Part shown: positions 48,239 through 56,443 of the stretch, one piece after another | How positions within the stretch are numbered: the first letter of the stretch is position 1 | Layout: every line of letters begins with the position of its first letter | Notes under the pieces: model-generated | What the model was told of the DNA's origin: nothing | The model's database searches: none | The model's input: the letters and a program-made list of their open reading frames with translations, nothing else | Made by a program: the position numbers and the translations under genes | Assembly: GCA_038040385.1 (NCBI GenBank) | Contig: JBBPII010000008.1 | Coordinates: forward strand, 175,228-239,227 | Direction: 5' to 3' | DNA: 64,000 nt | Source of the DNA: Gilichinskyi gelida | GTDB taxonomy: Bacteria; Acidobacteriota; Thermoanaerobaculia; Gp7-AA8

Positions 48239-49414
48239 TTGTCAGACGCCATCCCCATCCCGCCTCGTCCCAACCTCGAACACTACAAGAAAGACGCGAA
48301 AGACCTTCTGAAAGCCTGCCGGGCGTCCGACCCGGCGGCGATCCGGGCCTGGATCAGTCGTTGGGCTAAGTTGTGGCCGGACACGGGCCACATCGAGAGA
48401 CGCCTTCGCGCGGCGAACATCGAGCGGCTTGCCGACGCGCAGTTCTTCATCGCCCGCGCCCACAATTTCGAAAGCTGGCCGAAATTCGCAAAGCACATCC
48501 AGTCGCTCCAGCGCGCGGGCTCTCCCGACGCGATGTTCGAAGCCGCGGCGGATGCCATCGCCTCCGGCGACATCGCCACCCTTCGCCGCCTCCTGCGCGA
48601 CAACCCGGAGCTGATTCGACAGCGCTCGAGCCGCACTGAGAGCTCCACGTTGCTGCACTACGTGTCCGCTAACGGGATCGAGGACTTCCGCCAGAAGACG
48701 CCCACCAACATCATCGAGATCGCCACACTGCTCCTCGACGCCGGCGCGGACGTGAATGCCGAGTCCGACGCCTACGCCGGCCGCTCCACCACCCTCGGCC
48801 TGGTCGCCACCAGCGCGCATCCTCGGCAGGCGCGCCTGCAGATTCCGCTACTCGAATTGCTGCTCGCGCGCGGCGCCGTCATCGATGAAGGCGCTGTGCG
48901 CGCCTGCCTGGCGAACGGATGTCCCGGGGCCGCGGAGTTTCTGGCGTCGCGCGGCGCGGAGCTCGATCTCGAGGGCGCCGCCGGCCTCGGATCGCTCGAC
49001 GTCGTGAAACGACTGGCTCCAGACGCGACGACGGAGCAGAAGGAAACCGCCCTCCTCCTGGCCTGCGGTCACGGCCGGCACGACGTCGTCGCGTACCTGG
49101 TTGAGCAAGGCGTCGATCCGAGCGTCACCGATCGCAACGGAATGACCGCTTTGCATTGGGCGGCGCACGCCGCCGACGTCGAAAGCGTCAAGCTGCTGCT
49201 CGCGCGCAACGTTCCGCTCGAAGGGCGAAACGTCTACGGCGGCACGGTCCTCGGACAGGCAGTGTGGGCCGCCCTCAACGATCCGCGGCCCAACCACCTG
49301 AAGGTGATCGAGATGCTGATCGCCGCCGGCGCGAAGGTCGGCGATGACTGGTTCACCGGCCGGCCGGAAATCGACGAGGCGCTGAAGCGCGGGCACACTA
49401 GGATGTCGCCGTGA
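48239..49414 (+). CDS. Cytoplasmic ankyrin repeat protein
   Basis: TTG at 48239 is preferred, since AAAGGAG lies seven bases upstream and the conserved opening PRPNLEHYKKDAKDLLKACRASDP follows; this gives 391 residues. GTG at 48146 would add 31 residues. Ankyrin repeats run from about residue 95 to the end (DNPELIRQRSSRTESSTLLHYVSANG; ALLLACGHGRHDVVAYLVEQGVDPSVTDRNGMTALHWAAHAADVESVKLLL). There is no signal peptide, unlike the protease-ankyrin proteins at 14-20 kb. It overlaps the ligase gene by 4 nt (GTGA). Confidence 0.9.
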   Translation: MSDAIPIPPRPNLEHYKKDAKDLLKACRASDPAAIRAWISRWAKLWPDTGHIERRLRAANIERLADAQFFIARAHNFESWPKFAKHIQSLQRAGSPDAMFEAAADAIASGDIATLRRLLRDNPELIRQRSSRTESSTLLHYVSANGIEDFRQKTPTNIIEIATLLLDAGADVNAESDAYAGRSTTLGLVATSAHPRQARLQIPLLELLLARGAVIDEGAVRACLANGCPGAAEFLASRGAELDLEGAAGLGSLDVVKRLAPDATTEQKETALLLACGHGRHDVVAYLVEQGVDPSVTDRNGMTALHWAAHAADVESVKLLLARNVPLEGRNVYGGTVLGQAVWAALNDPRPNHLKVIEMLIAAGAKVGDDWFTGRPEIDEALKRGHTRMSP

Positions 49415-50499
49415 AGCTTCCTATCGACCCGCCCCTCGCACCCATGCTGTCCACCGCGGCCGCCGAATTGCCGGACGGCGAGGGCTGGCAGTTCGAGCCG
49501 AAGTGGGACGGCTTCCGGACGCTGATCTTTCGCGACGGCGACGAGATCCTGCTGCAGAGCCGCGACGAGAAACCGATGAACCGCTACTTTCCGGAGCTCG
49601 TCGCGCCGCTGCTCGCCGCGCTACCGGAGCGCTGCGTCGTCGACGGCGAAGTGGTGATCGTCGGGCCCAACGGCCTCGACTTCGAGGCGTTGCTTCTGCG
49701 CATCCACCCGGCCGCGTCGCGCGTGAAACTGCTGGCCGAGCAGACGCCGGCGTCATTCGTAGCGTGGGACCTCATCGCCATCGGCGATGAAGACCTGCGC
49801 GACGTGCCGCTGGAGACACGGCGCGCGCGTCTCGAGCAGGTCCTCGGCCACGAGGTTCATCTCTCGCCGGCGACGCTCGATCGCGCCCTCGCCGAGGATT
49901 GGTTTCATCGCTTCGAGGGCGCGGGGCTCGACGGCGTGATGGCCAAACGTCTGGATGCGCCGTACCGCGCCGGCGAGCGCACCATGATCAAGGTCAAGCA
50001 CTCGCGCACCGCCGACTGCGTGGTCGCCGGATTCCGGTGGCACAAGAAGGGGCCGGGCACGATGGTCGGATCTCTCCTCCTCGGCCTCTACGACGACGAC
50101 GGAACGCTGCACCACGTCGGCGTGACCGCAGCATTCACCAACGCGGCGCGCCAACAGCTCGTCGACGATTTGGCCCCGCTGCGGGAAAACGCGCTCGACG
50201 GGCACCCGTGGCGCGACTGGGCCGAGGCGCAGGAAGAGGCGGGACAGCGCATGCCGGGCGCGACGAGCCGGTGGAATCGCGGCAAGGACCTGAGCTGGCA
50301 ACCGCTGCGGCTGGAGCTCGTTTGCGAAGTTGCGTACGACCACATGCAGGGCTCGCGATTCCGGCATGCCGCGCGGTTCGTCCGCTGGCGTCCGGACAAG
50401 CGTCCGCGCGACTGCCGCTACGACCAGCTCGAAGTCACGCCGCCTTACGAATTGGAGCGCGTCTTCGGCGGCGGCTTGAAGCCGCGCCAGGGGTCGTAG
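49411..50499 (+). CDS. ATP-dependent DNA ligase (LigC type)
   Basis: The 362-residue product joins DNA nicks using ATP. The adenylation motif is FEPKWDGFRTLI with the nucleophilic Lys at residue 31. Further nucleotidyltransferase motifs are RCVVDGEVVI, GLDGVMAKRLDAPY and RTMIKVKHSRTADCVV. A C-terminal OB-fold domain follows. Small ligases like this serve bacterial end-joining or base-excision repair. It is translationally coupled to the ankyrin gene and convergent, with a 55-nt overlap, with a LigD-type polymerase gene. No Ku gene is in the window. Confidence 0.93.
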   Translation: MKLPIDPPLAPMLSTAAAELPDGEGWQFEPKWDGFRTLIFRDGDEILLQSRDEKPMNRYFPELVAPLLAALPERCVVDGEVVIVGPNGLDFEALLLRIHPAASRVKLLAEQTPASFVAWDLIAIGDEDLRDVPLETRRARLEQVLGHEVHLSPATLDRALAEDWFHRFEGAGLDGVMAKRLDAPYRAGERTMIKVKHSRTADCVVAGFRWHKKGPGTMVGSLLLGLYDDDGTLHHVGVTAAFTNAARQQLVDDLAPLRENALDGHPWRDWAEAQEEAGQRMPGATSRWNRGKDLSWQPLRLELVCEVAYDHMQGSRFRHAARFVRWRPDKRPRDCRYDQLEVTPPYELERVFGGGLKPRQGS

Positions 50500-51713
50500 T
50501 CGGGATCCGGCGGCTCCTCGGCTGGACGCTCGTCCTCCGGAACGTGGCGCAGGTTGACGCGGATGCGCGTCCACGTGCTCGAGCGGCCGCGCATCGCGTC
50601 GACCAGCACGTCATCGACCTGCAGCAGCGCCGCGGCCTTGGGATGCCGCGCCTTCCATCGCTCGAGACCCGCCATCGCCTCGTCCTTGTGCTGCGCCTTC
50701 GACACGGTGATCAGCGGCTGCGTCGACTGGCGACGGCTCGGCGCCACGCGCGGTGGCTCCCCGCGCTGCTTCCGGTAGTGCGGCGGCCACGGCGCGTCGC
50801 CGAGACCCGCGGCCTCCTGCTGCGCGGAAAGCTCGAGCAGCTTCTCGAGCGAGCCGGCAGCGTCGTCGATGCGCGCGGAGGCATCGGGTCGTTGCGGCGC
50901 GGTCACCAACGTGAACGCAGCCGGATCGCAGTCGGGCACCTCGTCCCACTCGAGCGGCATCGACACGCGCGCGTCGGGCGTGGGGCGCACCGACCAAGCC
51001 GAGGCCACGGTGCGATCTTTCGCGTTCTGGTTGTAGTCGAGGAACACGCCGTGGCGCTCCTCCTTCCACCACTTGCTCGTCGCCAGCGCCGGCGCGCGCT
51101 TTTCCACCTCGCGCGCCAGCGCCAGCGTGGCGCGGCGAACCTGATCGAAGCTCCAGCGCCGCTCGATGCGCACGTTGACGTGCATGCCGCGCGACCCCGA
51201 GGTCTTGGGCCAGCCGCGCAGCTCGTGCTCATCGAGCACGTCGCGGACGATCAGCGCCACGCGGCGGACGTCGTCCCACCCCACGCCAGGGCCGGGATCG
51301 AGGTCGACGCGCAACTCGTCGGGGTGATCGAGGTCGTCGGCGCGCACCGGATGGGGGTTCAGATCGATGCATCCGAGGTTGACGACCCAGAGCAGTTGCG
51401 CGGCGTCGCGAATGACGATCTCGCTCGCGGTCCGCCCCGATGGAAACCGCAGCTCCACCGTCTCGATCCACTCCGGACGCTGCTCCGGCGCGCGCTTCTG
51501 GAAAAACGGCTCGCTCTCGGCGCCGTTGACGTAGCGCTTCAGCACGAACGGCCGTCCGGCGATGCCGCGCAGCGCACCCTCGGCCACAGCGAGGTAGTAC
51601 CGCGCGAGGTCGAGCTTCGTGTACCCGGCGCGCGGGAAGAACACCTTGCCCGGGTTGGTGATCACCACCTCGCGGCCCGCGGCCTCCAGGACGGTCGACT
51701 CCGCTTTGGGCAT
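50445..51713 (-). CDS. LigD-type polymerase/primase domain protein (PolDom)
   Basis: The 422-residue product is the archaeo-eukaryotic primase-like polymerase that in other bacteria is part of LigD and fills ends in end joining. Motifs include ITNPGKVFFPRAGYTKLDLARYY, LVVNLGCIDLNPHPVRA-type sequence and the metal-binding ELRVDLDPGPGVGWDD (near residue 133). SGSRGMHVNVRIE, KTRSNS-type tail and RVSMPLEWDEV are also seen. Here it is a stand-alone gene with an extra C-terminal region of about 120 residues (GLERWKARHPKAAALLQVDDVLVDAMRG...). The 55-nt convergent overlap with the ligase gene puts the two end-joining functions side by side. Confidence 0.92.
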   Translation of the reverse strand: MPKAESTVLEAAGREVVITNPGKVFFPRAGYTKLDLARYYLAVAEGALRGIAGRPFVLKRYVNGAESEPFFQKRAPEQRPEWIETVELRFPSGRTASEIVIRDAAQLLWVVNLGCIDLNPHPVRADDLDHPDELRVDLDPGPGVGWDDVRRVALIVRDVLDEHELRGWPKTSGSRGMHVNVRIERRWSFDQVRRATLALAREVEKRAPALATSKWWKEERHGVFLDYNQNAKDRTVASAWSVRPTPDARVSMPLEWDEVPDCDPAAFTLVTAPQRPDASARIDDAAGSLEKLLELSAQQEAAGLGDAPWPPHYRKQRGEPPRVAPSRRQSTQPLITVSKAQHKDEAMAGLERWKARHPKAAALLQVDDVLVDAMRGRSSTWTRIRVNLRHVPEDERPAEEPPDPDYDPWRGFKPPPKTRSNS

Positions 51714-51783
51714 CGGCGAAGTCTATCGAAGACGGTCCCCAGCCTCTGTCTATCGGACGCGGGGAACAGGAATAAGAAAAAGC

Positions 51784-51820
51784 TTGCATGTGATTAGGTG
51801 TTGTAGTTAACTACATCACC
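51784..51820 (+). promoter_or_regulatory. Promoter and GntR/YtrA operator
   Basis: TTGCAT (51784-51789) and TTAACT (51807-51812) are spaced by 17 bp as -35 and -10 elements. A 14-bp perfect palindrome TGTAGTTAACTACA, extended by outer GGTG/CACC arms to 51797-51820, covers the -10 box. This is what is expected of repression by the YtrA-type regulator encoded 20 nt downstream. Confidence 0.75.
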
Positions 51821-51839
51821 AGATACCCGGAACGCAGAA

Positions 51840-52232
51840 ATGGACCGTGAATGGAACGACAGTCAGCCGATCTACCGCCAGCTTCGCGACCGTGTCGTCG
51901 CCCTGATCCTCGATGGCGTGCTCAAGGAAGGCGATCCGCTGCCGTCCGTGCGCAACGTGGCGGCCGAATACCGGGTCAATCCGATCACCGTCCTGAAGGG
52001 CTATCAACAACTGGTCGACGAGCAGCTCGTCGAGACGAAGCGAGGCCGCGGCATGTTCATCAATGCCGGCGCGCGCGATCTGCTGCTGCAGGGCGAACGC
52101 CAGAAGTTTCTCGAGGAACAGTGGCCGAGGATCTCGGCAACCATTCAACGGCTCGGCCTGACGCCGGAAGAACTGCTGGATGCGGCGGCGGCCACCCCGC
52201 CCTCGCCGGATGCGGCAGAGGAGGAGCGCTGA
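51840..52232 (+). CDS. GntR-family regulator, YtrA type
   Basis: The 130-residue product has the YtrA layout. A winged helix-turn-helix (QPIYRQLRDRVVALILDGVLKEGDPLPSVRNVAAEYRVNPITVLKGYQQLVDEQLVETKRGRGMFI, residues 9-75) is followed by a short C-terminal helical segment and no large ligand domain. YtrA regulators repress adjacent ABC transporter operons and themselves. It is followed after 4 nt by the ABC ATPase gene, and the palindrome upstream is the likely operator. Confidence 0.95.
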   Translation: MDREWNDSQPIYRQLRDRVVALILDGVLKEGDPLPSVRNVAAEYRVNPITVLKGYQQLVDEQLVETKRGRGMFINAGARDLLLQGERQKFLEEQWPRISATIQRLGLTPEELLDAAAATPPSPDAAEEER

Positions 52233-52236
52233 AGCC

Positions 52237-53112
52237 ATGGCATGCATAGAAGCACGCGGGCTCCGCAAGACCTTCGGTAGAACCGTCGCCCTGGACGGCA
52301 TCGACCTGCGCGTCGAAGAGGGCCGCATCCTCGGATTGATCGGTCCCAACGGCGCGGGCAAGAGCACCGCGCTCAACGCGATTCTCGGCCTCACCCCGTA
52401 TCAGGGCGAGCTGAAGGTCCTCGGACGCGACCCCTGGACCGAGCGCGATCAGGTCGTGCGCGACGTCGCCTTCATCTCCGATGTCGCCGTACTGCCGCGC
52501 TGGATCCGAGTTTCCCAATTGCTCGACTACGTCGGCGGCGTGCACCCGCGATTCGATCGGGCCAAGGCGGAAGGATTTCTGGCGAAGACCAACATCAAGC
52601 GCACCAGCAAGGTGAGGGAACTGTCGAAGGGCATGGTGACCCAACTACACCTCGCTCTGATCATGGCCATCGACGTGAGGCTGCTGGTGCTGGACGAGCC
52701 GACGCTCGGCCTGGACATCCTGGTTCGCAAACAGTTCTACGACTCCCTGCTCAACGACTACTTCGATCGCAGCCGCACGATCGTGGTGACGACGCATCAG
52801 GTCGAAGAGATCCAGGACGTTCTCACCGACGTCATGTTCATCAACCGCGGTCGGATCGTCTTCGACAGCAGCATGGAAGACTTCGAGGCGCGCTATGTCG
52901 AAGTGATGGTGAATCCCGAGCACGTCGCTGCAGCGAAGGCGCTCGGGCCGATTCACGAGCGTCAGGTGTTCGGGCGCAGCATCCTGCTCTTCGACAGGGT
53001 GGACCGCCAACAGCTCGCCGCACTCGGCGACGTCCGCACCCCGAGCATCGCCGACCTGTTCGTCGCCGTCATGGGCAATCCCGCCGGGCAGGCAGAAGGA
53101 GTGGCCAGATGA
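52237..53112 (+). CDS. ABC transporter ATP-binding protein
   Basis: The 291-residue product has Walker A (GPNGAGKST near residue 38), signature ELSKGMVTQLHLAL, Walker B LLVLDEPTLGLD and the switch His in VVTTHQVEEI. The Q-loop and a C-terminal extension of about 80 residues are like those of drug or peptide exporters. It is translated just after the GntR gene and overlaps the permease gene by 4 nt (ATGA). With that permease it should form an exporter, possibly for an antibiotic or envelope stressor as in Ytr/Bcr-type systems. Confidence 0.95.
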   Translation: MACIEARGLRKTFGRTVALDGIDLRVEEGRILGLIGPNGAGKSTALNAILGLTPYQGELKVLGRDPWTERDQVVRDVAFISDVAVLPRWIRVSQLLDYVGGVHPRFDRAKAEGFLAKTNIKRTSKVRELSKGMVTQLHLALIMAIDVRLLVLDEPTLGLDILVRKQFYDSLLNDYFDRSRTIVVTTHQVEEIQDVLTDVMFINRGRIVFDSSMEDFEARYVEVMVNPEHVAAAKALGPIHERQVFGRSILLFDRVDRQQLAALGDVRTPSIADLFVAVMGNPAGQAEGVAR

Positions 53113-54023
53113 GCTCTCTATCGGACCATCGCATCGATTCTCCGGCCATGGCACCCGCGCCCATGTCGGAGCCCCGTCCGATGTACTGGTCGATTCGACG
53201 GGAGCTGTGGGAGAACCGCTCGATCTACCTCGCGCCGCTGATCGTCACCGCGGTCGTGTTGTTCGCCACGTCGATCAGCATCATGGTCGGTGGGCACAGG
53301 ATGCGTCGCGCATCGGCGCTCGACCCGGCGAAGCTGCGCGCGTCGGTTGTCCAGCCGATCGGAATGGCGCCGGCTCCGATCATGCTGGCCACGCTCCTCG
53401 TCGGGTTCTTCTACTGTCTCGACGCCCTGTACGGCGAACGCCGCGATCGCAGCATCCTGTTCTGGAAGTCGCTGCCGGTTTCCGATCGCACGACCGTCCT
53501 CGCCAAAGCGAGCATTCCGCTGGTGGTGCTGCCGCTGATCGCCTACGTCCTCAGCGTCGTCACGCAAGTCCTCCTGCTGGAGCTGAGCACCATGGTCTTG
53601 CTCGGGAACCATATGAGTCCCGCCACTTTGTGGGCCGAAGTCCGGTTCTTCGAGGGGCTGCTGATCATGTTCTACGGCCTCACCGTGCATGTGCTGTGGT
53701 TTGCGCCGATCTACGGCTGGCTGCTGATGGTCTCGGCCTGGGCGCGGCGCGCGCCGGTTCTCTGGGCCGTGCTACCACCGCTGCTGGCGATGACCGCCGT
53801 CGACGGTGCGATGCGCCTGAAGGTTTTCGCTCCTCTGCTGAAGTACCGCCTGACGGGCGCGATGACGACGGCGTTCACGCGCGGCGACGGAAACATCGAT
53901 CGGCTGTCGCAACTCGATCCGGCGAGATTTCTCAGTGCGCCCGGTCTGTGGGGCGGGCTGATATTCGCCGCTGCATTCCTCGCCGCCGCGGTGCGTCTTC
54001 GCCGCAATCGCGAGCCAATCTGA
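53109..54023 (+). CDS. ABC-2 type transporter permease
   Basis: The 304-residue product has about six hydrophobic segments (IYLAPLIVTAVVLFATSISIMV, APIMLATLLVGFFYCLDALYG, VVLPLIAYVLSVVTQVLLLEL, GLTVHVLWFAPIYGWLLMVSAW and LIFAAAFLAAAVRLR among them). The cytoplasmic segment YGERRDRSILFWKSLPVSDRTTVLAK is typical of ABC-2 permeases. It overlaps the ATPase gene by 4 nt. Its last ten residues, VRLRRNREPI, are repeated exactly at the end of the next gene's product. Confidence 0.93.
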   Translation: MSSLSDHRIDSPAMAPAPMSEPRPMYWSIRRELWENRSIYLAPLIVTAVVLFATSISIMVGGHRMRRASALDPAKLRASVVQPIGMAPAPIMLATLLVGFFYCLDALYGERRDRSILFWKSLPVSDRTTVLAKASIPLVVLPLIAYVLSVVTQVLLLELSTMVLLGNHMSPATLWAEVRFFEGLLIMFYGLTVHVLWFAPIYGWLLMVSAWARRAPVLWAVLPPLLAMTAVDGAMRLKVFAPLLKYRLTGAMTTAFTRGDGNIDRLSQLDPARFLSAPGLWGGLIFAAAFLAAAVRLRRNREPI

Positions 54024-54026
54024 TTC
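53991..54026 (+). repeat. Direct repeat, copy A: 3' end of the ABC permease gene
   Basis: This 36-bp segment encodes VRLRRNREPI plus stop. It matches 54794-54829 at 32 of 36 positions. The four differences are all at synonymous third positions. Confidence 0.85.
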
Positions 54027-54052
54027 AAATCCACGGAGAGGAGAACTGACCA

Positions 54053-54826
54053 ATGTTTCTAACGTCCCTATTACTGCTGCATGTCTGTTCTGCCGCCGTG
54101 GGATTGCTGTCTGGTTTCACGGCAATGATGCTCCGCAAAGGCTCAGGCCTGCATGGCGCGGCCGGAACCGTATTTTTCGTGTCCATGCTCAGCGCGTCCG
54201 GGGCCGGTGCGTACCTCGCGGGATTCGTGCACCCCAACAGCGGCAACGTCATGGGCAGCACTCTGACTTTCTATCTGGTTGCAACGGCATGGGTGGCCGC
54301 CAAGCGTAGAGATGGTAAACCGGGCATCTTCGATCTGGGCGCGCTTCTGTTTGCATTGGCGATCGGCGCTGCCGGCGTGACCTGGGGCTTCGAAGCGGCG
54401 AGTAGCCAGGCTGGCTTGAAAGATCGATATCCCGTCGGCATGTACTTTGTCTTTGGCTCGATAGCGCTGCTGTTCGCCGCCTCTGACATTCGCATGATCG
54501 TGCGCGGCGGTGTTTTCGGTGCGAAACGAATCGCTCGACATCTGTGGCGAGTGTGCATGGCGCTGTTGTTCGCCTTAGCCTCCTTCTACCCTGGCCAAGC
54601 GCTGAGGTTCTTCCCCAAATGGCTCCGCGCAACAAACCTTCCATATGTGCCGCATGTTCTAGTCATTGGAGCGATGCTTTTCTGGCTGTATCGCGTGTCA
54701 GTTCGCAAACGGGTGCCACAAAACAAAGTAATCGTTGCCAGGCACGACGACGCGATCGTCACGAGAGTGGTCGGCGCCACAGAACCGGTTTCAGTGCGGC
54801 TGCGCCGCAATCGCGAACCGATCTGA
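54053..54826 (+). CDS. DUF2306-like membrane protein (copy 1)
   Basis: The 257-residue product has about seven membrane helices. It opens FLTSLLLLHVCSAAVGLLSGFTAMMLRKGSGLHGAAGTVFFVSML, then TFYLVATAWVAAKRRDGKPG and YFVFGSIALLFAASDIRMI. DUF2306-type proteins have unknown function; the conserved H(G)xxG segment after KGSGLH may bind a cofactor. The last ten residues copy the end of the ABC permease. A frameshifted paralogue lies at 58688-59383. It belongs to the run that begins with the GntR gene. Confidence 0.85.
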   Translation: MFLTSLLLLHVCSAAVGLLSGFTAMMLRKGSGLHGAAGTVFFVSMLSASGAGAYLAGFVHPNSGNVMGSTLTFYLVATAWVAAKRRDGKPGIFDLGALLFALAIGAAGVTWGFEAASSQAGLKDRYPVGMYFVFGSIALLFAASDIRMIVRGGVFGAKRIARHLWRVCMALLFALASFYPGQALRFFPKWLRATNLPYVPHVLVIGAMLFWLYRVSVRKRVPQNKVIVARHDDAIVTRVVGATEPVSVRLRRNREPI

Positions 54827-54829
54827 TTC
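54794..54829 (+). repeat. Direct repeat, copy B: 3' end of the DUF2306-like gene
   Basis: Encodes VRLRRNREPI plus stop, the same peptide as copy A at 53991-54026, with four synonymous differences. Confidence 0.85.
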
Positions 54830-54866
54830 GCCGCCAGGCTCTCTCACTCGCGCAAGGAGAACGCTT

Positions 54867-55589
54867 ATGAGCACAGCTGTCTTGATGGAACGGGTTGTCG
54901 AAGCGTCGCCGCAGTCGAAGGCCAGGGCCGCCGGCTTCTTTTGGTTGATGACCTTCTTGACGAGCACATTCGCCATGGTCGTCGGCGGCAGGCTTGTGGT
55001 ATCCGGCGACGCCGCGGCCACGGCGGCCAACCTCCTGGCGCACGAGGCGTTATTCCGGTCGGGTACCGCCGCAATCCTCATATCGACGGCCTGCTATATC
55101 GCGGTGACGCTGCTCGTCTATGAGCTGCTCAAGCCGGTGAACAGGACCGTCTCCTTGCTGGCCGCGTTCTTCAGCCTGGTGGGATGCGCCGTTGGCGCCC
55201 TTGGCTGCCTCTTCGATCTCGTCCCGTTCGTGCTCTTGAAAGGCGGGCAGTACCTGAGCGTATTCACGGTGGAACAGCTGCAAGCGCTGGCACTCATGTT
55301 TCTCAAAGTGCGTGTTCAGGTCAACGACAATATCGGCCTCGTATTTTTCGGGCTGCATTGCCTGCTGATCGGCTACCTCATTCTCGGGTCGACCTTCCTG
55401 CCGCGCATCGTCGGTGCGCTGATGGTATTTGCCGGTCTGGGTTGGCTGACCTTTCTCTCACCGCCGGTGGCAAAGAGCCTGTTCCCCTACATCATGCTCC
55501 CCGGCGCCCTCGGGGAACTATCGCTGACCCTGTGGCTCCTCGTGAAGGGCGTGAACGTCCAACGGTGGAAGGAGCAGGCCCAGTCGTGA
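54867..55589 (+). CDS. DUF4386 membrane protein (copy 1)
   Basis: The start is ATG 54867 with AAGGAGA upstream; 240 residues. Six membrane helices fit the DUF4386 layout: AAGFFWLMTFLTSTFAMVVGG, an extracytoplasmic loop with NLLAHEALFRSGTAAILISTACYIAVTLLVYELLKPVNRTVSLLAAFF, and a C-terminal LPGALGELSLTLWLLVKGVN. The function is unknown. Its stop overlaps the next gene's GTG by 4 nt. Confidence 0.9.
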   Translation: MSTAVLMERVVEASPQSKARAAGFFWLMTFLTSTFAMVVGGRLVVSGDAAATAANLLAHEALFRSGTAAILISTACYIAVTLLVYELLKPVNRTVSLLAAFFSLVGCAVGALGCLFDLVPFVLLKGGQYLSVFTVEQLQALALMFLKVRVQVNDNIGLVFFGLHCLLIGYLILGSTFLPRIVGALMVFAGLGWLTFLSPPVAKSLFPYIMLPGALGELSLTLWLLVKGVNVQRWKEQAQS

Positions 55590-56431
55590 GCACAGTTGTC
55601 CTCACCGCCGGCGTGACGCTCAATTCCTTTGCGGACAACGCCCTGAGAGCTGCCGCGCGGCTTTGGTTCATCGTGGCCGTCAGCGGCCAACTGATGCTCG
55701 CCGTTTACGTGGCCTGGTTCTATGGCAGTACGGCCCTGCAGGGACAGGTAGAAGCATGGAATGGTGTGCTGTCGCGCGGGTACATACGAGGCGATGCCGT
55801 CGGCAATCTCGCCGTCGTCGCGCATCTTCTTGCGGCCCTCATTCTCATCGTCGGCGGCGCGATCCTGCTCATCCCGCAGGTGCGCGACCGCGTTCCGGTC
55901 GTCCATCGCTGGACCGGGCGGGTCTATCTGCTGACCGCGTTCGCGGCGAGCTTTAGCGGTCTCTATATGACGTGGATCCGAGGAACCCGTGGCGACGTGT
56001 TTCAACACGTCGGCGGCAGCCTGAACGCCATCCTGATCATTCTCTGCGGAGTCTTTGCCTTGCGCTCCGCGCTTGTACGTCGATTTGCCGCTCATCGCCG
56101 CTGGGTGCTTCGCCTCTTCATGGTCGTCAGTGGAGCCTGGTTCTACCGGGTAGGGCTGTTTCTGTGGCTTCTGCTCAATGACGGCCCAGTTGGTTTCGAC
56201 TTCGAGACGTTTCAGGGCCCGGCGCTCACCTTTCTGTCGTTCGCAAATTCTCTCGTTCCCCTAGCCGTCCTCGAGCTCTATCTGCGGGCGCAGACCCCTT
56301 CCGGCGCGCCGCGTCGCCTGGCCATGGCGGCGGCCCTTTTCGTCCTGACCGTGGCCATGGGCTTCGGCATCTTCGGGGCCACCATCGGCATGTGGCTGCC
56401 GATCATCCGCACGGGCCACCTGAGGTTCTGA
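55586..56431 (+). CDS. DUF2306 membrane protein (copy 2)
   Basis: GTG at 55586 overlaps the previous stop (GTGA) and gives 281 residues. Helices include WFIVAVSGQLMLAVYVAWFYG, AHLLAALILIVGGAILLI and the DUF2306 core VVHRWTGRVYLLTAFAASFSGLYMTW, followed by FAAHRRWVLRLFMVVSGAWFYRVGLFLW. The conserved His residues (VVHRW, AHRRW) are typical of the family, possibly for heme or metal. It is not a close paralogue of the copy at 54053. Confidence 0.88.
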   Translation: MSTVVLTAGVTLNSFADNALRAAARLWFIVAVSGQLMLAVYVAWFYGSTALQGQVEAWNGVLSRGYIRGDAVGNLAVVAHLLAALILIVGGAILLIPQVRDRVPVVHRWTGRVYLLTAFAASFSGLYMTWIRGTRGDVFQHVGGSLNAILIILCGVFALRSALVRRFAAHRRWVLRLFMVVSGAWFYRVGLFLWLLLNDGPVGFDFETFQGPALTFLSFANSLVPLAVLELYLRAQTPSGAPRRLAMAAALFVLTVAMGFGIFGATIGMWLPIIRTGHLRF

Positions 56432-56443
56432 GGAGGAGCGCAA

